From: Paracoccaceae bacterium
Lineage (GTDB): Bacteria; Pseudomonadota; Alphaproteobacteria; Rhodobacterales; Rhodobacteraceae
Direction of reading: 5' to 3'
Assembly (NCBI GenBank): GCA_947476475.1
Contig: CANJQT010000008.1
Location: forward strand, 1-61,896
Length of the DNA: 61,896 bases
In this document: in pieces, positions 13,141-22,356 of the stretch
Position numbering within the stretch: position 1 is the stretch's first letter
Layout of the letters: every line of letters starts with the position of its first letter
Made by a program: the position numbers and the translations under genes
The notes under the pieces: generated by a model
The model's input: only the letters and a program-made list of their open reading frames with translations
What the model was told of the DNA's origin: nothing
Database searches by the model: none

Positions 13141-13307
13141 TGGCCATCCACAAGGAGCATGAACTGCACAGCCGCCGCTGGGGCCGCAATCTAGGCCTTG
13201 GCTTGGCGCTTGGCCTGTTTGTGGCGCTGGTGTTCGGCCTGACCATCGTCAAGGTTTCGCGTCAGGATGAACACGGCAATCCGCCATCCGCGAAGGCCAC
13301 GCCATGA
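13140..13307 (+). CDS. Small single-span membrane protein of the aa3 oxidase operon (CoxF-like)
   Basis: A 55-residue protein starting [15 protein letters not shown]. It overlaps the ctaB stop by one base and the ctaG start by four bases (ATGA), so it is certainly translated as part of the operon although it is short. A charged N-terminus with several histidines precedes one membrane helix at about residues 17-39, followed by a short polar tail. A small gene in this position is common in Rhodobacterales and Paracoccus and is often annotated as CoxF or hypothetical. A role in oxidase assembly is inferred from position only. Confidence 0.82.
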   Translation: MAIHKEHELHSRRWGRNLGLGLALGLFVALVFGLTIVKVSRQDEHGNPPSAKATP

Positions 13308-13885
13308 GCCAGCGGCCCGGTCAGAATGGCAAGCTTGCGGTTGTCCTGCTTGCCATTGTCTTCACGATGGTCGGCCTCAGCTTTGCCGCTGTGCCGTTCT
13401 ATTCATGGTTCTGCAAGGTTACCGGTTACGCCGGAACCCCGCAGGTCGCCAGTGCTTCAACTGGCGAAATTCTTGACCAGACCATCACCGTCCGGTTCGA
13501 TGCAAATGTCGATGCCGGCATGCCGTGGGAGTTTCGCCCCATAGAGCGCGAGATGACCCTGCGCATCGGCGAAACCGGCATGACCTTTTTCGAGGCCTTC
13601 AACCCGACCGATCACACAGTCGCCGGATCGGCCGCCTACAATGTCTCGCCCGACATTGCCGGGGCCTATTTCACCAAGATCGAGTGTTTCTGCTTTACCC
13701 AGCAGGTGCTGAAGCCCGGCGAAACGGTGCAGATGCCTGTCACCTTCTACGTCGACCCCGAAATCACCCGTGATGGGGACACCAAACAGGTGCGTCACAT
13801 CACGCTTTCCTATACTTTCTACCAAACCGAGCTGCCCGAGGCGCAGGCGAACCTTTCGCCCGCTCCGAAGGCCGCCTATAACTGA
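13304..13885 (+). CDS. ctaG: Cytochrome c oxidase assembly protein CtaG (Cox11)
   Basis: 193 residues. One N-terminal membrane anchor (about 11-33) leads to a periplasmic copper-binding domain. The copper motif C-F-C is at residues 128-130 in [15 protein letters not shown], and the conserved Cys near residue 37 (S-W-F-C-K-V-T-G) is present. Cox11 delivers copper to the CuB site of subunit I. Its ATG overlaps the previous small gene by four bases; ctaE follows 21 bases downstream. Confidence 0.96.
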   Translation: MSQRPGQNGKLAVVLLAIVFTMVGLSFAAVPFYSWFCKVTGYAGTPQVASASTGEILDQTITVRFDANVDAGMPWEFRPIEREMTLRIGETGMTFFEAFNPTDHTVAGSAAYNVSPDIAGAYFTKIECFCFTQQVLKPGETVQMPVTFYVDPEITRDGDTKQVRHITLSYTFYQTELPEAQANLSPAPKAAYN

Positions 13886-13906
13886 GTCCCAAACAGGGAA
13901 ACCGAC

Positions 13907-14719
13907 ATGGCGCACGCGAAAAACCACGACTACCACATTCTCAAACCTTCGATCTGGCCGCTTCTGGGCGCGGTCGGTGCCTTTATCATGTTGTTCGGCG
14001 CTGTGCTGTTCATGAAGGGCGTTACACCCTGGATGTTCCTGGCGGGCCTGGTCTTGGTGCTTTACGTCATGTTCGGCTGGTGGTCGGACGTGGTCCACGA
14101 AGGCAATACCGGTGATCATACCCCCGTTGTCCGCATCAGCCTGCGCTATGGCTTCATCCTGTTCATCATGTCCGAAGTGATGTTCTTTTCGGCATGGTTC
14201 TGGACCTTCTTCAAGCATGCTCTTTATCCGATGGGTCCAAACTCGCCCGCCGTTGATGGCGTCTGGCCACCGGAAGGAATCGTGCTCTTTGATCCATGGC
14301 ACCTGCCTTTGATGAACACGCTGATCCTGCTCTGCTCTGGCGCCGCCTGCACATGGGCGCACCATGCGCTGGCACATGAAAACAACCGCAAGGACATGAT
14401 CAACGGCTTGCTCCTCGCGGTGGCCCTCGGCGCCCTGTTTACCTTCTTCCAGGCTTATGAATACAGCCACGCGGCATTCGGCTTTGCCGGCAACATCTAC
14501 GGGGCCTCGTTCTTCATGGCGACCGGCTTCCATGGCGCCCACGTAATCATCGGCACCATCTTCCTGCTGGTCTGCATGTTCCGTGCGATGAAGGGGCATT
14601 TTACGCCCGAACAGCATGTGGGCTTTGAAGCCGCCGCCTGGTACTGGCACTTCGTCGATGTGGTCTGGCTGTTCCTGTTCGCTGCTGTCTACATCTGGGG
14701 TAGCCACGGCGCGGTCTGA
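13907..14719 (+). CDS. ctaE: Cytochrome c oxidase subunit III
   Basis: 270 residues with seven predicted membrane helices. Signature segments include W-P-L-L-G-A-V-G-A near the N-terminus, [11 protein letters not shown] in helix 3 (with the buried Glu), [10 protein letters not shown] and the C-terminal [15 protein letters not shown]. Subunit III stabilises subunit I and supports proton uptake. A GGGAAACC site precedes the ATG. A strong hairpin with a T-run follows the gene before surf1, so this may be the main 3' end of the oxidase transcript. Confidence 0.97.
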   Translation: MAHAKNHDYHILKPSIWPLLGAVGAFIMLFGAVLFMKGVTPWMFLAGLVLVLYVMFGWWSDVVHEGNTGDHTPVVRISLRYGFILFIMSEVMFFSAWFWTFFKHALYPMGPNSPAVDGVWPPEGIVLFDPWHLPLMNTLILLCSGAACTWAHHALAHENNRKDMINGLLLAVALGALFTFFQAYEYSHAAFGFAGNIYGASFFMATGFHGAHVIIGTIFLLVCMFRAMKGHFTPEQHVGFEAAAWYWHFVDVVWLFLFAAVYIWGSHGAV

Positions 14720-14740
14720 TTGCCGAACCCCCTGACATTC

Positions 14741-14776
14741 AAAGGCGCGGGGCCCCGTCCCGCGCCTTTCCCTTTT
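14741..14776 (+). terminator. Terminator-like hairpin between ctaE and surf1
   Basis: AAAGGCGCGGG pairs perfectly with CCCGCGCCTTT (11 bp, 7-base loop) and is followed by CCCTTTT. It starts 22 bases after the ctaE stop and ends 12 bases before the surf1 ATG. It probably reduces expression of surf1 and downstream genes relative to the oxidase subunits. Confidence 0.7.
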
Positions 14777-14788
14777 AGGAAACCCGTC

Positions 14789-15466
14789 ATGCGCCGCTAT
14801 GTTTTTCCGCTTATTTTTGGTATTGTTGGGGTCGGCATCCTTCTTTCGCTGGGCACTTGGCAAATGCGCCGATTGGCGTGGAAAGAAGATATTCTGGCGG
14901 CAATTCAAGACAAGATCAGTGCCGCCCCGATTCCGCTGTCCGGTTTGTCCTCCCTCGACCCCGAGGCGGACCGCTATCTGCCGGTTCAGACGAACGGAGT
15001 TACGGGCGATGACCTGCTGGTCCTGTCGGGCAAGAAAGACATCGGCGCGGGCTACGAAGTGATTTCGGCCTTCACCACCAGCGACGGTCGCCGAATCCTG
15101 CTGGATCGTGGCTTCATCCCTGAAGACATGCGCAATGCGCCCCGTCCGCCCGTCTCTCTGTCGGTCTCCGGAAACCTGCTCTGGCCGAATGAGGAAGACA
15201 GCTACACGCCAGCGCCCGACCAGAAGCAGCGGCTGTGGTTCGCAAGAAACGTCAAAACCATGTCGCAATTCTTACAAACCGAACCAATCCTTGTCGTCAC
15301 ACGGCAGGCAGAAGGCGAAGATCCGATTATTGTGCCTGTGCCGGTCGATGGGTCTGGCATTCCAAATGACCATCTTGGCTATGCGATCACATGGTTTTCG
15401 CTGGCCGGTGTATGGGCGGGGATGACAGTCTATCTTCTGTGGCGTATCAGACAAAGAACGCACTGA
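14789..15466 (+). CDS. SURF1 family cytochrome oxidase assembly protein
   Basis: 225 residues from the ATG giving M-R-R-Y-V-F-P-L-I-F-G, preceded by AGGAAACC. An N-terminal membrane helix carries the conserved G-T-W-Q-M-R-R-L-A-W-K, and a second helix lies near the C-terminus (about 195-215, with Y-A-I-T-W-F-S-L-A). SURF1/Shy1 proteins help haem a insertion into subunit I. The frame is open further upstream, through the terminator hairpin, so the later ATG is preferred. It precedes thrC by 10 bases. Confidence 0.93.
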   Translation: MRRYVFPLIFGIVGVGILLSLGTWQMRRLAWKEDILAAIQDKISAAPIPLSGLSSLDPEADRYLPVQTNGVTGDDLLVLSGKKDIGAGYEVISAFTTSDGRRILLDRGFIPEDMRNAPRPPVSLSVSGNLLWPNEEDSYTPAPDQKQRLWFARNVKTMSQFLQTEPILVVTRQAEGEDPIIVPVPVDGSGIPNDHLGYAITWFSLAGVWAGMTVYLLWRIRQRTH

Positions 15467-15476
15467 GGTTCATGGA

Positions 15477-16865
15477 ATGCGCTATATATCTACCCGGGGT
15501 AAGGCCCCGGCTCTGACCTTCGGCGAGGCGATGCTGACCGGCCTTGCCCGGGATGGCGGGCTTTATGTGCCGGAAACCATTCCGACCCTGAACAAGGACC
15601 AGATCGCCGCCTTCGCGGGCCTCAGCTACGAGGAAACCGCCTTTCGGGTGATGCGCCCCTTTGTCGGCGATACCTTCACGGATGCGGAATTCCGCGGCGC
15701 CATCGACAAGGCCTATGCCGGGTTCAGCCACAGGGCCCGCGCGCCCATGGTGCAGCTTGCGCCCAATCATTTCCTGCTGGAACTGTTCCATGGCCCGACG
15801 TTGGCCTTCAAGGACTTTGCTATGCAGCTGATCGGGCAGCTGTTCCAGATTGCGCTTGCGCGAGAAGGCCGCCGGGTTACGATCGTCGGCGCCACGTCGG
15901 GCGATACCGGATCGGCGGCAATGGAGGCATTCCGTGGGCTTGCCAATGTTGATGTCTTCATCCTTTACCCCCATGGCCGGGTGTCCGAAGTTCAGCGTCG
16001 GCAGATGACCACGCCTTCCGAGTCAAATGTCCATGCGCTGGCGCTGGACGGCGATTTTGACGACTGCCAAGGCCGCTTGAAAGACATGTTCAACGATTTC
16101 ACCTTCCGTGATGGCGTGGGGCTGGCAGGGGTCAATTCGATCAACTGGGCGCGGGTTCTGGCGCAGGTTGTCTATTACTTCACGTCGGCAGTGGCGCTGG
16201 GTGCGCCGCACCGCAAAGTCAGCTTCACCGTCCCCACCGGCAATTTCGGTGACATCTTTGCGGGCTACATCGCCAAACGCATGGGCCTGCCGATCGACAA
16301 GCTGGTTATCGCCACCAACCAGAATGACATCCTGCACCGCTGCCTGACGACCGGGCGCTACCAGATGGACGGGGTCAAACCATCGATCAGCCCGTCGATG
16401 GACATCCAGATTTCTTCGAATTTTGAACGCGCCTTGTTTGACGCTTACGGGCGCGACGGGGGCGCAGTGGCGCAGTTGATGGATGAGATGAAAGCCAAGG
16501 GCGGATTCACCGTCAGCCAGGGCGCCTTGCAAGGCTTGCGCGATCTGTTCACCACCGGCCGCGTGTCGGAAGAAGAAACCAGCGCCACCATCCGGGCTGA
16601 ACGCACGGCTTCGGGGGAACTGCTTTGCCCGCATTCGGCAATTGGTGTAAAAGTGGCCGCCGATCACCTTGGGTCGGTTCCGATGATCACTCTGGCCACC
16701 GCCCACCCAGCGAAATTCCCCGACGCGGTTGAGGCCGCCACCGGCATCCGTCCCGGCCTGCCGCCGCGCATGGCAGATCTGTTTGATCGGCCCGAGCGGC
16801 TGACCCGGGTGGCCAATGACCTGTCGGCCATCGAAAGAATCGTCATGGAAAGGCGCCGCCTTTGA
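15477..16865 (+). CDS. thrC: Threonine synthase
   Basis: 462 residues, the long fungal/proteobacterial class. It starts M-R-Y-I-S-T-R-G-K-A-P-A-L-T-F. The PLP lysine is K112 in T-L-A-F-K-D-F-A-M-Q-L, and the phosphate-binding G-A-T-S-G-D-T-G-S-A-A follows. It makes threonine from O-phosphohomoserine. The gene lies 10 bases after surf1 and overlaps the next gene by four bases, a surf1-thrC-M16 arrangement common in Rhodobacterales. No leader-peptide attenuator is visible. Confidence 0.97.
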   Translation: MRYISTRGKAPALTFGEAMLTGLARDGGLYVPETIPTLNKDQIAAFAGLSYEETAFRVMRPFVGDTFTDAEFRGAIDKAYAGFSHRARAPMVQLAPNHFLLELFHGPTLAFKDFAMQLIGQLFQIALAREGRRVTIVGATSGDTGSAAMEAFRGLANVDVFILYPHGRVSEVQRRQMTTPSESNVHALALDGDFDDCQGRLKDMFNDFTFRDGVGLAGVNSINWARVLAQVVYYFTSAVALGAPHRKVSFTVPTGNFGDIFAGYIAKRMGLPIDKLVIATNQNDILHRCLTTGRYQMDGVKPSISPSMDIQISSNFERALFDAYGRDGGAVAQLMDEMKAKGGFTVSQGALQGLRDLFTTGRVSEEETSATIRAERTASGELLCPHSAIGVKVAADHLGSVPMITLATAHPAKFPDAVEAATGIRPGLPPRMADLFDRPERLTRVANDLSAIERIVMERRRL

Positions 16866-18124
16866 AGACTGACCTGACCACGCTGCCCAATGGTCTGCGG
16901 ATCGTGACAGAAAACATGCCCGGCCTTGCCTCGGCGGCGGTGGGGCTGTGGGTCACCGCAGGCGGGCGGCATGAACGGCCCGAACAGAACGGTATCGCCC
17001 ATTTCCTTGAACATATGGCCTTCAAGGGCACCAAGCGCCGGTCTGCCCTGCAGATTGCCGAAGAGATCGAGGATGTGGGCGGCTATATCAATGCCTATAC
17101 CAGCCGCGAGATGACCGCCTACTACGCCCGCGTGCTTGAAGCCGACGTGCCTTTGGCGATGGATGTGATCGCCGACATCGTGCTGAATCCCCTGTTCGAC
17201 AAGAAGGAAATCGAAGTCGAACGCCATGTGATCTTGCAGGAAATCGGTCAGGCGCTGGATACCCCCGACGACATCATCTTCGACTGGCTGCAAGAGGCGG
17301 CCTACCCGGATCAGGCGATGGGTCGCACGATCCTTGGGCCGGCGGATCGGGTTTCCTCGTTCCAGCGCAAGGACCTGCAGGCCTTTGTCGCCGGCCATTA
17401 TGGCCCGGAACGGATGATCCTGTCGGGTGCAGGCGCGGTGAACCATGGCCAGCTGGTCGAACTGGCCGAACGGCTTTTCGGTGATCTAACCGCCCGCCCG
17501 CATCCCACGCCGGAGCCGGCCCGCTGGAATGGTGCCGAACGGCGCGAGGTGAAGGATCTGGAGCAGGTTCATTTCGCCATGGGCTTTCGCGGCCCTGCCT
17601 ACCGCGACGCCGACATGCACACCGCGCAAGTCTATGCGACGGCGATCGGGGGGGGCATGTCCTCGCGCCTGTTCCAGAAGATCCGCGAAGAGCGCGGGCT
17701 TTGTTATTCGATCTATGCGCAGGCGGGCAGCTATGAAGATACCGGCATGCTGACCATCTATGCCGGCACCTCTGCCGAAGAGATCGGTGATCTGGGCGCC
17801 ATCACCATGGACGAGCTGAAGCGCGCCGCCGGCGACATGAGCGAGGCCGAGGTGGCGCGCGCCAAGGCGCAGCTGAAGGCGGGTCTGCTGATGGGGCTGG
17901 AAAGTCCTTCGGCCCGTGCCGAACGGATGGCGCGCTATCTGGCGATCTGGGGCCGGGTGCCCGGCCTTCAGGAAGCCACGGCCGAGATTGACGGGGTTTC
18001 CACTGCCGACGTGCGCGCCTTTGGCGGGCGGATCGTCGGGGGCGGTGATGCCGCGCTGGCGCTTTACGGCCCGGTGGCAGAGGCCCCCGGTCTGGAGGCT
18101 CTGAAGCAAAGGTTGGCGTCCTGA
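16862..18124 (+). CDS. M16 family zinc peptidase (processing-peptidase type)
   Basis: 420 residues. The start is a TTG overlapping the thrC stop (TTGA), giving M-K-T-D-L-T-T-L-P-N-G-L-R-I. The inverted zinc motif H-F-L-E-H is at residues 47-51, with the distal glutamate region V-E-R-H-V-I-L-Q-E-I. The C-terminal half has the R/Y pair of M16B enzymes (E-E-R-G-L-C-Y-S-I-Y). This is the bacterial relative of the mitochondrial processing peptidase beta subunit. Substrates in bacteria are not well defined. It is coupled at both ends: four-base overlap with thrC and one-base overlap with the downstream acetyltransferase. Confidence 0.92.
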   Translation: MKTDLTTLPNGLRIVTENMPGLASAAVGLWVTAGGRHERPEQNGIAHFLEHMAFKGTKRRSALQIAEEIEDVGGYINAYTSREMTAYYARVLEADVPLAMDVIADIVLNPLFDKKEIEVERHVILQEIGQALDTPDDIIFDWLQEAAYPDQAMGRTILGPADRVSSFQRKDLQAFVAGHYGPERMILSGAGAVNHGQLVELAERLFGDLTARPHPTPEPARWNGAERREVKDLEQVHFAMGFRGPAYRDADMHTAQVYATAIGGGMSSRLFQKIREERGLCYSIYAQAGSYEDTGMLTIYAGTSAEEIGDLGAITMDELKRAAGDMSEAEVARAKAQLKAGLLMGLESPSARAERMARYLAIWGRVPGLQEATAEIDGVSTADVRAFGGRIVGGGDAALALYGPVAEAPGLEALKQRLAS

Positions 18125-18708
18125 TGGGGCTTTTGCGGCGCAAGGTCCGGCTGGAAACCGAGCGGTTAACGCTGCGCCTGCCCGCCCATTCCGACTATCG
18201 CGCCTGGGCATCGCTGCGCGGCATGAGCCGAGCGTTTCTGGCCCCCTGGGACCCGGCATGGGCCGAAGATGCCCTGTCACGCAAAGCCTTTACCAACCGC
18301 GTCTATTGGGCTGCGCGGGCGGAAGGCGCGGGCACCGCCGTCCCGTTGTTTCTGATCCGTCGTGCCGATGCGGCGCTGGTGGGGGCCCTAACCCTGGACA
18401 ACATCCGCCGGGGTCCGGCACAGGCCGGAACCCTTGGATATTGGGTTGGCGCGCCCTTCGCCCGCCAGGGTTACATGCGTGAGGCGCTGGAGGCGGTGGT
18501 GCATTATGCCTTCACCGATCTGGACCTTTCGCGGCTGGAAGCCGGTTGCCTGCCTGAAAACACAGCCTCGCGCGGGGTGCTGGAAAAGGTGGGCTTCAAA
18601 TATGAGGGGGTGGCGCAAAGCTACCTGCAGATCAATGGCCGCTGGCGCAATCACGTTCTTTACGCCAATCTGAGAGCCGACCGGCGCGGGCGCACCGACG
18701 TCGGGTGA
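18124..18708 (+). CDS. GNAT acetyltransferase of the RimJ/RimL type
   Basis: 194 residues, start overlapping the M16 peptidase stop by one base (TGATG). It begins with the typical L-E-T-E-R-L-T-L-R-L-P strand. The acetyl-CoA binding region is A-R-Q-G-Y-M-R-E-A-L-E-A-V-V, and later L-P-E-N-T-A-S-R-G-V-L-E-K-V-G-F and the C-terminal N-G-R-W-R-N-H segment are family hallmarks. Likely acetylates the N-terminus of a ribosomal protein or another protein; the substrate cannot be read from sequence. It ends the ctaC-to-acetyltransferase run. Confidence 0.9.
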   Translation: MGLLRRKVRLETERLTLRLPAHSDYRAWASLRGMSRAFLAPWDPAWAEDALSRKAFTNRVYWAARAEGAGTAVPLFLIRRADAALVGALTLDNIRRGPAQAGTLGYWVGAPFARQGYMREALEAVVHYAFTDLDLSRLEAGCLPENTASRGVLEKVGFKYEGVAQSYLQINGRWRNHVLYANLRADRRGRTDVG

Positions 18709-18721
18709 TGCCGGGACAAGG

Positions 18722-18770
18722 CTGGGGGCGCTGCCCCCAGACCCCGGGAGTATTTGGGCCAAGATGAAAG
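18722..18770 (+). repeat. Intergenic hairpin repeat, copy 1
   Basis: CTGGGGGC-GCT-GCCCCCAG (perfect 8-bp stem) is followed by ACCCCG and the tail GGAGTATTTG-GG-CCAAGATGAAAG. The same tail after another G/C hairpin recurs at 50204-50256. The A/G-rich end (GAAAGAGG, extending past the repeat) also serves as the ribosome binding site of the next gene at 18777. Similar G/C hairpin plus AGTATTTG units are familiar between genes in Rhodobacteraceae. Confidence 0.7.
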
Positions 18771-18776
18771 AGGATC

Positions 18777-19313
18777 ATGACGGTCTGGGTGGCACTCTTG
18801 CGGGCGGTGAATGTGTCGGGTGTGAACCTTTTGCCAATGGAGGCATTTCGCGCGGCCCTGACCGGCATAGGGCTTGACGGGGTCAGGACCTATGTCCAGT
18901 CCGGCAACGCGCTGTTCCGCTCTGACCAGAGCGCGCCGGTCCTTGCGGGGCGGATTGCCGATGCGGTCTGGACCGGCTTCGGTTTTCGCCCGCCGGTGTT
19001 GATGTTGACCAGCGCCGAACTGGCGGCAGCGCGCGCCGCCTGCCCCTTTGGCGCGGAGGACGGTGACAAGGTGCATTTCTTTTTCATGGAGCGCGAATTG
19101 CCCCGCGCTACCGCAGATTTCCTGAAAGCCCTTGCCACTCCGTTCGAACGCTATTCCTGGCGCGGCAAGGTTCTGTGGCTGCATCTGCCGGAGGGGCTGG
19201 GCGGATCGAAACTTGCCCAGCGGGTAATCAGCCTGCCGATAGATGTCACTGCCCGCAACATGAAATCGGTGGATGCGATGCTGGCGCTGGCCACCAAACT
19301 GGAGGGGGCATGA
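18777..19313 (+). CDS. DUF1697 family protein
   Basis: 178 residues starting M-T-V-W-V-A-L-L-R-A-V-N-V-S-G. The conserved pattern L-L-R-A-x-N-V-x-G-x-N and V-R-T-Y-V-Q-S-G-N-A-L-F is the DUF1697 signature; C-terminal R-N-M-K-S-V-D-A-M also fits. The function of the family is unknown. Its ribosome binding site (AAAGAGG) comes from the tail of the intergenic repeat. The stop overlaps the start of the FAD oxidase gene by four bases, indicating coupled translation. Confidence 0.88.
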   Translation: MTVWVALLRAVNVSGVNLLPMEAFRAALTGIGLDGVRTYVQSGNALFRSDQSAPVLAGRIADAVWTGFGFRPPVLMLTSAELAAARAACPFGAEDGDKVHFFFMERELPRATADFLKALATPFERYSWRGKVLWLHLPEGLGGSKLAQRVISLPIDVTARNMKSVDAMLALATKLEGA

Positions 19314-20725
19314 AGCTGACCCCTGCCGATGCGGCCTTTGCCGAAGGGCTATCGGCGTTGTTGCCGCCCGGTACGATCCGCCTGGCGGAGGCGCGTCACC
19401 TGGACGAGCCGCGCGGGCGGGTTGTGGGGAGGGGGGGCTTTGTCGCCCTGCCAAAGACCACGGAGGAGGTGGTAGCGATTGTCCGCGCCAGTGCTGCGGC
19501 GCGGGTGGGGATCGTGCCGCGCGGGGGGGGCACCGGGCTGGTGCTGGGGCAGGTCATGGCCGACGGACCCTTGCCGCTTATCCTGTCGCTGGAACGGATG
19601 GTGGCGATCCGCGGGATCTGGCCCGTGGAAGGGGTTTTGAGTGCCGACGCGGGCGCGATCCTGGCCGATCTTCAGGTTGCGGCTGGTCGGGTGGAGCGGA
19701 TCTTTCCGCTGACCCTTGCGTCGCAGGGTTCGGCGCGGCTGGGGGGGCTTTTGTCTACCAATGCGGGCGGCGTCCACGTGCTGCGCTACGGCAATGCCCG
19801 CGATATCTGCCTGGGGATCGAGGCGGTTTTGCCGGATGGCTCTGTCTTCAACGGGCTGAAAAGGCTTCGAAAAGACAACACAGGCTATGATCTGCGCAAC
19901 CTGCTGATTGGGGCTGAAGGCACGCTGGGGGTGATCACGGCCGCCAGTCTGAAGCTTTCGCCGATGCCCACCTCGGTGGGAACCGCGATGTTGACCGTAC
20001 CGTCGCCGGGGGCTGCGTTGCGTCTGCTGGCGATGGCGCAGGGGCGCATGGCCGGGTGCGTTTCGGCCTTTGAACTGATCGCCGGGCAGGGCCTTGGTTT
20101 TCTTGAAGACGTGCGCCCCGATGTGCGCCAACCCTTCGCAGCGCGCCCCGACTGGTTGGTGCTGATCGAGGTGGGCCTGCCCGCAGGGCTGACGGCGGAT
20201 GCGGCGCTGGAGGGATTGTTCGCGGCGGCCCTGGCCGATGGGTTGGTGGGCGACGGTGTCATCGCGCAGAGCGCGGCGCAGGCGGCGGATTTCTGGGCGC
20301 TGCGCGAGGCGCTGCCAGATGCGAACCGCCGCATCGGTGCCATCGCCTCGCATGACATTTCGCTGCCGTTATCAGAGATTGCGGGCTTTCTGGGGCGCGC
20401 ACCGGGGGTGATCGCCGGGTTCGGAGCGTTCCGGATCAATTGCTTCGGCCATCTGGGCGACGGCAACTTGCATTTCAACATCTTCCCGCCCAAGGGCGAA
20501 AGCCGCGCCGCCTATCTGCCACTGGCAGGCGACATCCAGCGCCGGGTGCATGATCTGGTGCTGTCACTGGGCGGGTCGTTCAGCGCCGAACATGGGGTGG
20601 GACGGCTGAAGGTGGCGGATCTGGAACGCTATGGCGACCCGGCGAAGCTGGCAGTCATGCGGGCGATCAAGGCGGCGCTGGACCCGGTGGGGATCATGAA
20701 CCCGGGGGCAGTGCTGCGCGCCTGA
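19310..20725 (+). CDS. FAD-linked oxidase, glycolate/D-lactate dehydrogenase type
   Basis: 471 residues from the ATG overlapping the DUF1697 stop (ATGA). The FAD-binding PCMH fold is recognised by V-P-R-G-G-G-T-G-L-V-L-G-Q, then G-S-A-R-L-G-G-L-L-S-T-N-A-G-G and G-T-L-G-V-I-T-A-A. The C-terminal oxidase domain has the conserved F-G-H-L-G-D-G-N-L-H-F-N and S-A-E-H-G-V-G segments. Such enzymes oxidise 2-hydroxy acids (D-lactate, D-2-hydroxyglutarate or similar). The substrate is not determinable here; a second paralogue lies at 48765. It converges with apt. Confidence 0.9.
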   Translation: MKLTPADAAFAEGLSALLPPGTIRLAEARHLDEPRGRVVGRGGFVALPKTTEEVVAIVRASAAARVGIVPRGGGTGLVLGQVMADGPLPLILSLERMVAIRGIWPVEGVLSADAGAILADLQVAAGRVERIFPLTLASQGSARLGGLLSTNAGGVHVLRYGNARDICLGIEAVLPDGSVFNGLKRLRKDNTGYDLRNLLIGAEGTLGVITAASLKLSPMPTSVGTAMLTVPSPGAALRLLAMAQGRMAGCVSAFELIAGQGLGFLEDVRPDVRQPFAARPDWLVLIEVGLPAGLTADAALEGLFAAALADGLVGDGVIAQSAAQAADFWALREALPDANRRIGAIASHDISLPLSEIAGFLGRAPGVIAGFGAFRINCFGHLGDGNLHFNIFPPKGESRAAYLPLAGDIQRRVHDLVLSLGGSFSAEHGVGRLKVADLERYGDPAKLAVMRAIKAALDPVGIMNPGAVLRA

Positions 20726-20772
20726 CCGCTTTTCGGTGTCCCTTTGAGAAAGGACCCAAGGGCAAGACGCCA

Positions 20773-21306
20773 TCAGGCCCCGTCGAATTCGCACAGCACA
20801 TGGACAGACATTCCAAGCCTTTCCAATAGTTTGCGCCCGCCAAGTTCAGGCAGGTCTACCACGAAGGCGCAGCCCACCACGGCAGCCCCCAGCCGTTCGA
20901 CCAGCTTGATGCCCGCTTCACAGGTGCCGCCGGTGGCCAGAAGATCGTCAACGATCAGCACCCGTTCGCCGGGTTGCAGGGCGTCTTCGTGAATCTCCAT
21001 GATCGCCTCGCCGTATTCCAGCTTGTAGGCCTGACTGATGGTTTGCCCCGGCAGCTTGCCCTTCTTGCGGATCGGGACGAAACCCACGGTCAACTGGTGG
21101 GCGATGGCGCCGCCAAGTATAAACCCCCGCGCCTCCAGCCCCACCACCTTGTCGATCCGTTCGCCCGCATATGGGTGCAAAAGCTGGTCGATCGCCATGC
21201 GAAAGCCGCGCGCGTCGGCGAAAAGCGTGGTCACATCGCGGAACATGATCCCTTCGTGGGGGAAATCGGCGATGGTGCGGATATAGTCGCGGACGGTTTT
21301 TTTCAT
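20773..21306 (-). CDS. apt: Adenine phosphoribosyltransferase
   Basis: 177 residues. Start [16 protein letters not shown]; the PRPP-binding motif [15 protein letters not shown] is intact, and the [10 protein letters not shown] segment upstream is the family adenine-site strand. It salvages adenine to AMP. The start overlaps the mtnP stop (four bases), and the pairing is logical: MtnP releases adenine from methylthioadenosine and Apt recycles it. Confidence 0.97.
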   Translation of the reverse strand: MKKTVRDYIRTIADFPHEGIMFRDVTTLFADARGFRMAIDQLLHPYAGERIDKVVGLEARGFILGGAIAHQLTVGFVPIRKKGKLPGQTISQAYKLEYGEAIMEIHEDALQPGERVLIVDDLLATGGTCEAGIKLVERLGAAVVGCAFVVDLPELGGRKLLERLGMSVHVLCEFDGA

Positions 21307-22187
21307 CTTAATGCTCCGATCACGCGGCCGGCGACCGCGTCGAGTTTGGCCAACAGGTCGGGGTCGCGTTTGTCGGGGGTGGTCATGACTGCATGTTCCA
21401 GCGCGCGGTCGCAGCCGTGGGGGCAGGGGGCGCGGGTCGCGCCAAGGAGGGCGGGGAGGCGTGAAATCAGGGATCTGGCCTTGGTCGCGTTTCCGGTGAG
21501 GGTTTGAAGAACCATGGAAACATCGACGTTTTCATGACCTGGATGCCAGCAGTCGTAATCGGTGATCATCGCCACCGCTGCATAGCAAAGTTCGGCCTCG
21601 CGGGCGAGTCTCGCCTCGGGCATGCCGGTCATGCCGATCACGTCGGCCTTCCAGACATCGCGGTACATCCGGCTTTCGGCGAGGGTGGAAAACTGCGGCC
21701 CCTCCATCGCCAGATAGGTGCCACCTTCATGCACGGTGATCCCGACTGCGCGGGCGGCGGCCCCGCAGGCCGCCGACAGGCGCGGGCAGGTCGGGTGGGC
21801 GAAGGCGACATGGGCCACGCAGCCTTCCCCGAAGAAAGAGGATGCCCGCCCCATCGTGCGGTCAATATATTGATCCAGAATAACAAAATCGCCCGGCGCC
21901 AGATCTTCGCGGAAGGATCCGCAGGCGGAAATCGAGACGACATCGGTGCAGCCCAACCGCTTCAGTGCGTCGATATTGGCGCGGTAGGGAACTGACGAGG
22001 GGCTGTGGACATGACCGCGCCCGTGACGGGGCAGAAAGGCCATCGGCACCCCGTCAAGGCGGCCCACCAGCACCTCGTCCGAGGGGGCGCCCCAGGGGGT
22101 TTTTACCTTGACCCAGGAGGCGCCTTCCAGCCCGGCGATGTCATAAACCCCAGAGCCGCCGATCACGCCGATCATGGTTTTTCGCAT
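21303..22187 (-). CDS. mtnP: S-methyl-5'-thioadenosine phosphorylase
   Basis: 294 residues. Start [15 protein letters not shown] with GAGGG just upstream. Family motifs include P-R-H-G-R-G-H (phosphate site), [16 protein letters not shown] and the nucleoside-binding [15 protein letters not shown]. It splits methylthioadenosine, a by-product of polyamine synthesis, into adenine and methylthioribose-1-phosphate. It is coupled to apt by a four-base overlap. No other mtn genes are adjacent. Confidence 0.95.
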   Translation of the reverse strand: MRKTMIGVIGGSGVYDIAGLEGASWVKVKTPWGAPSDEVLVGRLDGVPMAFLPRHGRGHVHSPSSVPYRANIDALKRLGCTDVVSISACGSFREDLAPGDFVILDQYIDRTMGRASSFFGEGCVAHVAFAHPTCPRLSAACGAAARAVGITVHEGGTYLAMEGPQFSTLAESRMYRDVWKADVIGMTGMPEARLAREAELCYAAVAMITDYDCWHPGHENVDVSMVLQTLTGNATKARSLISRLPALLGATRAPCPHGCDRALEHAVMTTPDKRDPDLLAKLDAVAGRVIGALR

Positions 22188-22356
22188 TTTTGCCCTCGTC
22201 TGACCGGGGCCACGTTAAGTGGCTATTGTGAAAAGAAAAAGAGGGTATGCGCAACGTATGGCGAACGTATGGATTTGCGCCATCCGTGCGGGTGGTTAGC
22301 GAATTGGCAGGGCGGGGCGGGCAGGATGGGCCAGTCTGTCACGAAGGAGGGGGATC

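Noticed and set aside
13457-15268. 603-codon minus-strand open frame across the cytochrome oxidase genes
   Set aside because: It overlaps ctaG, ctaE and surf1, all confidently recognised, and shows no family motif or ribosome binding site.
20726-20772. Weak GTCCCTTT/AAAGGAC hairpin between the FAD oxidase and apt
   Set aside because: The stem is short with a bulge and lacks a T-run; convergent gap is only 47 bases.
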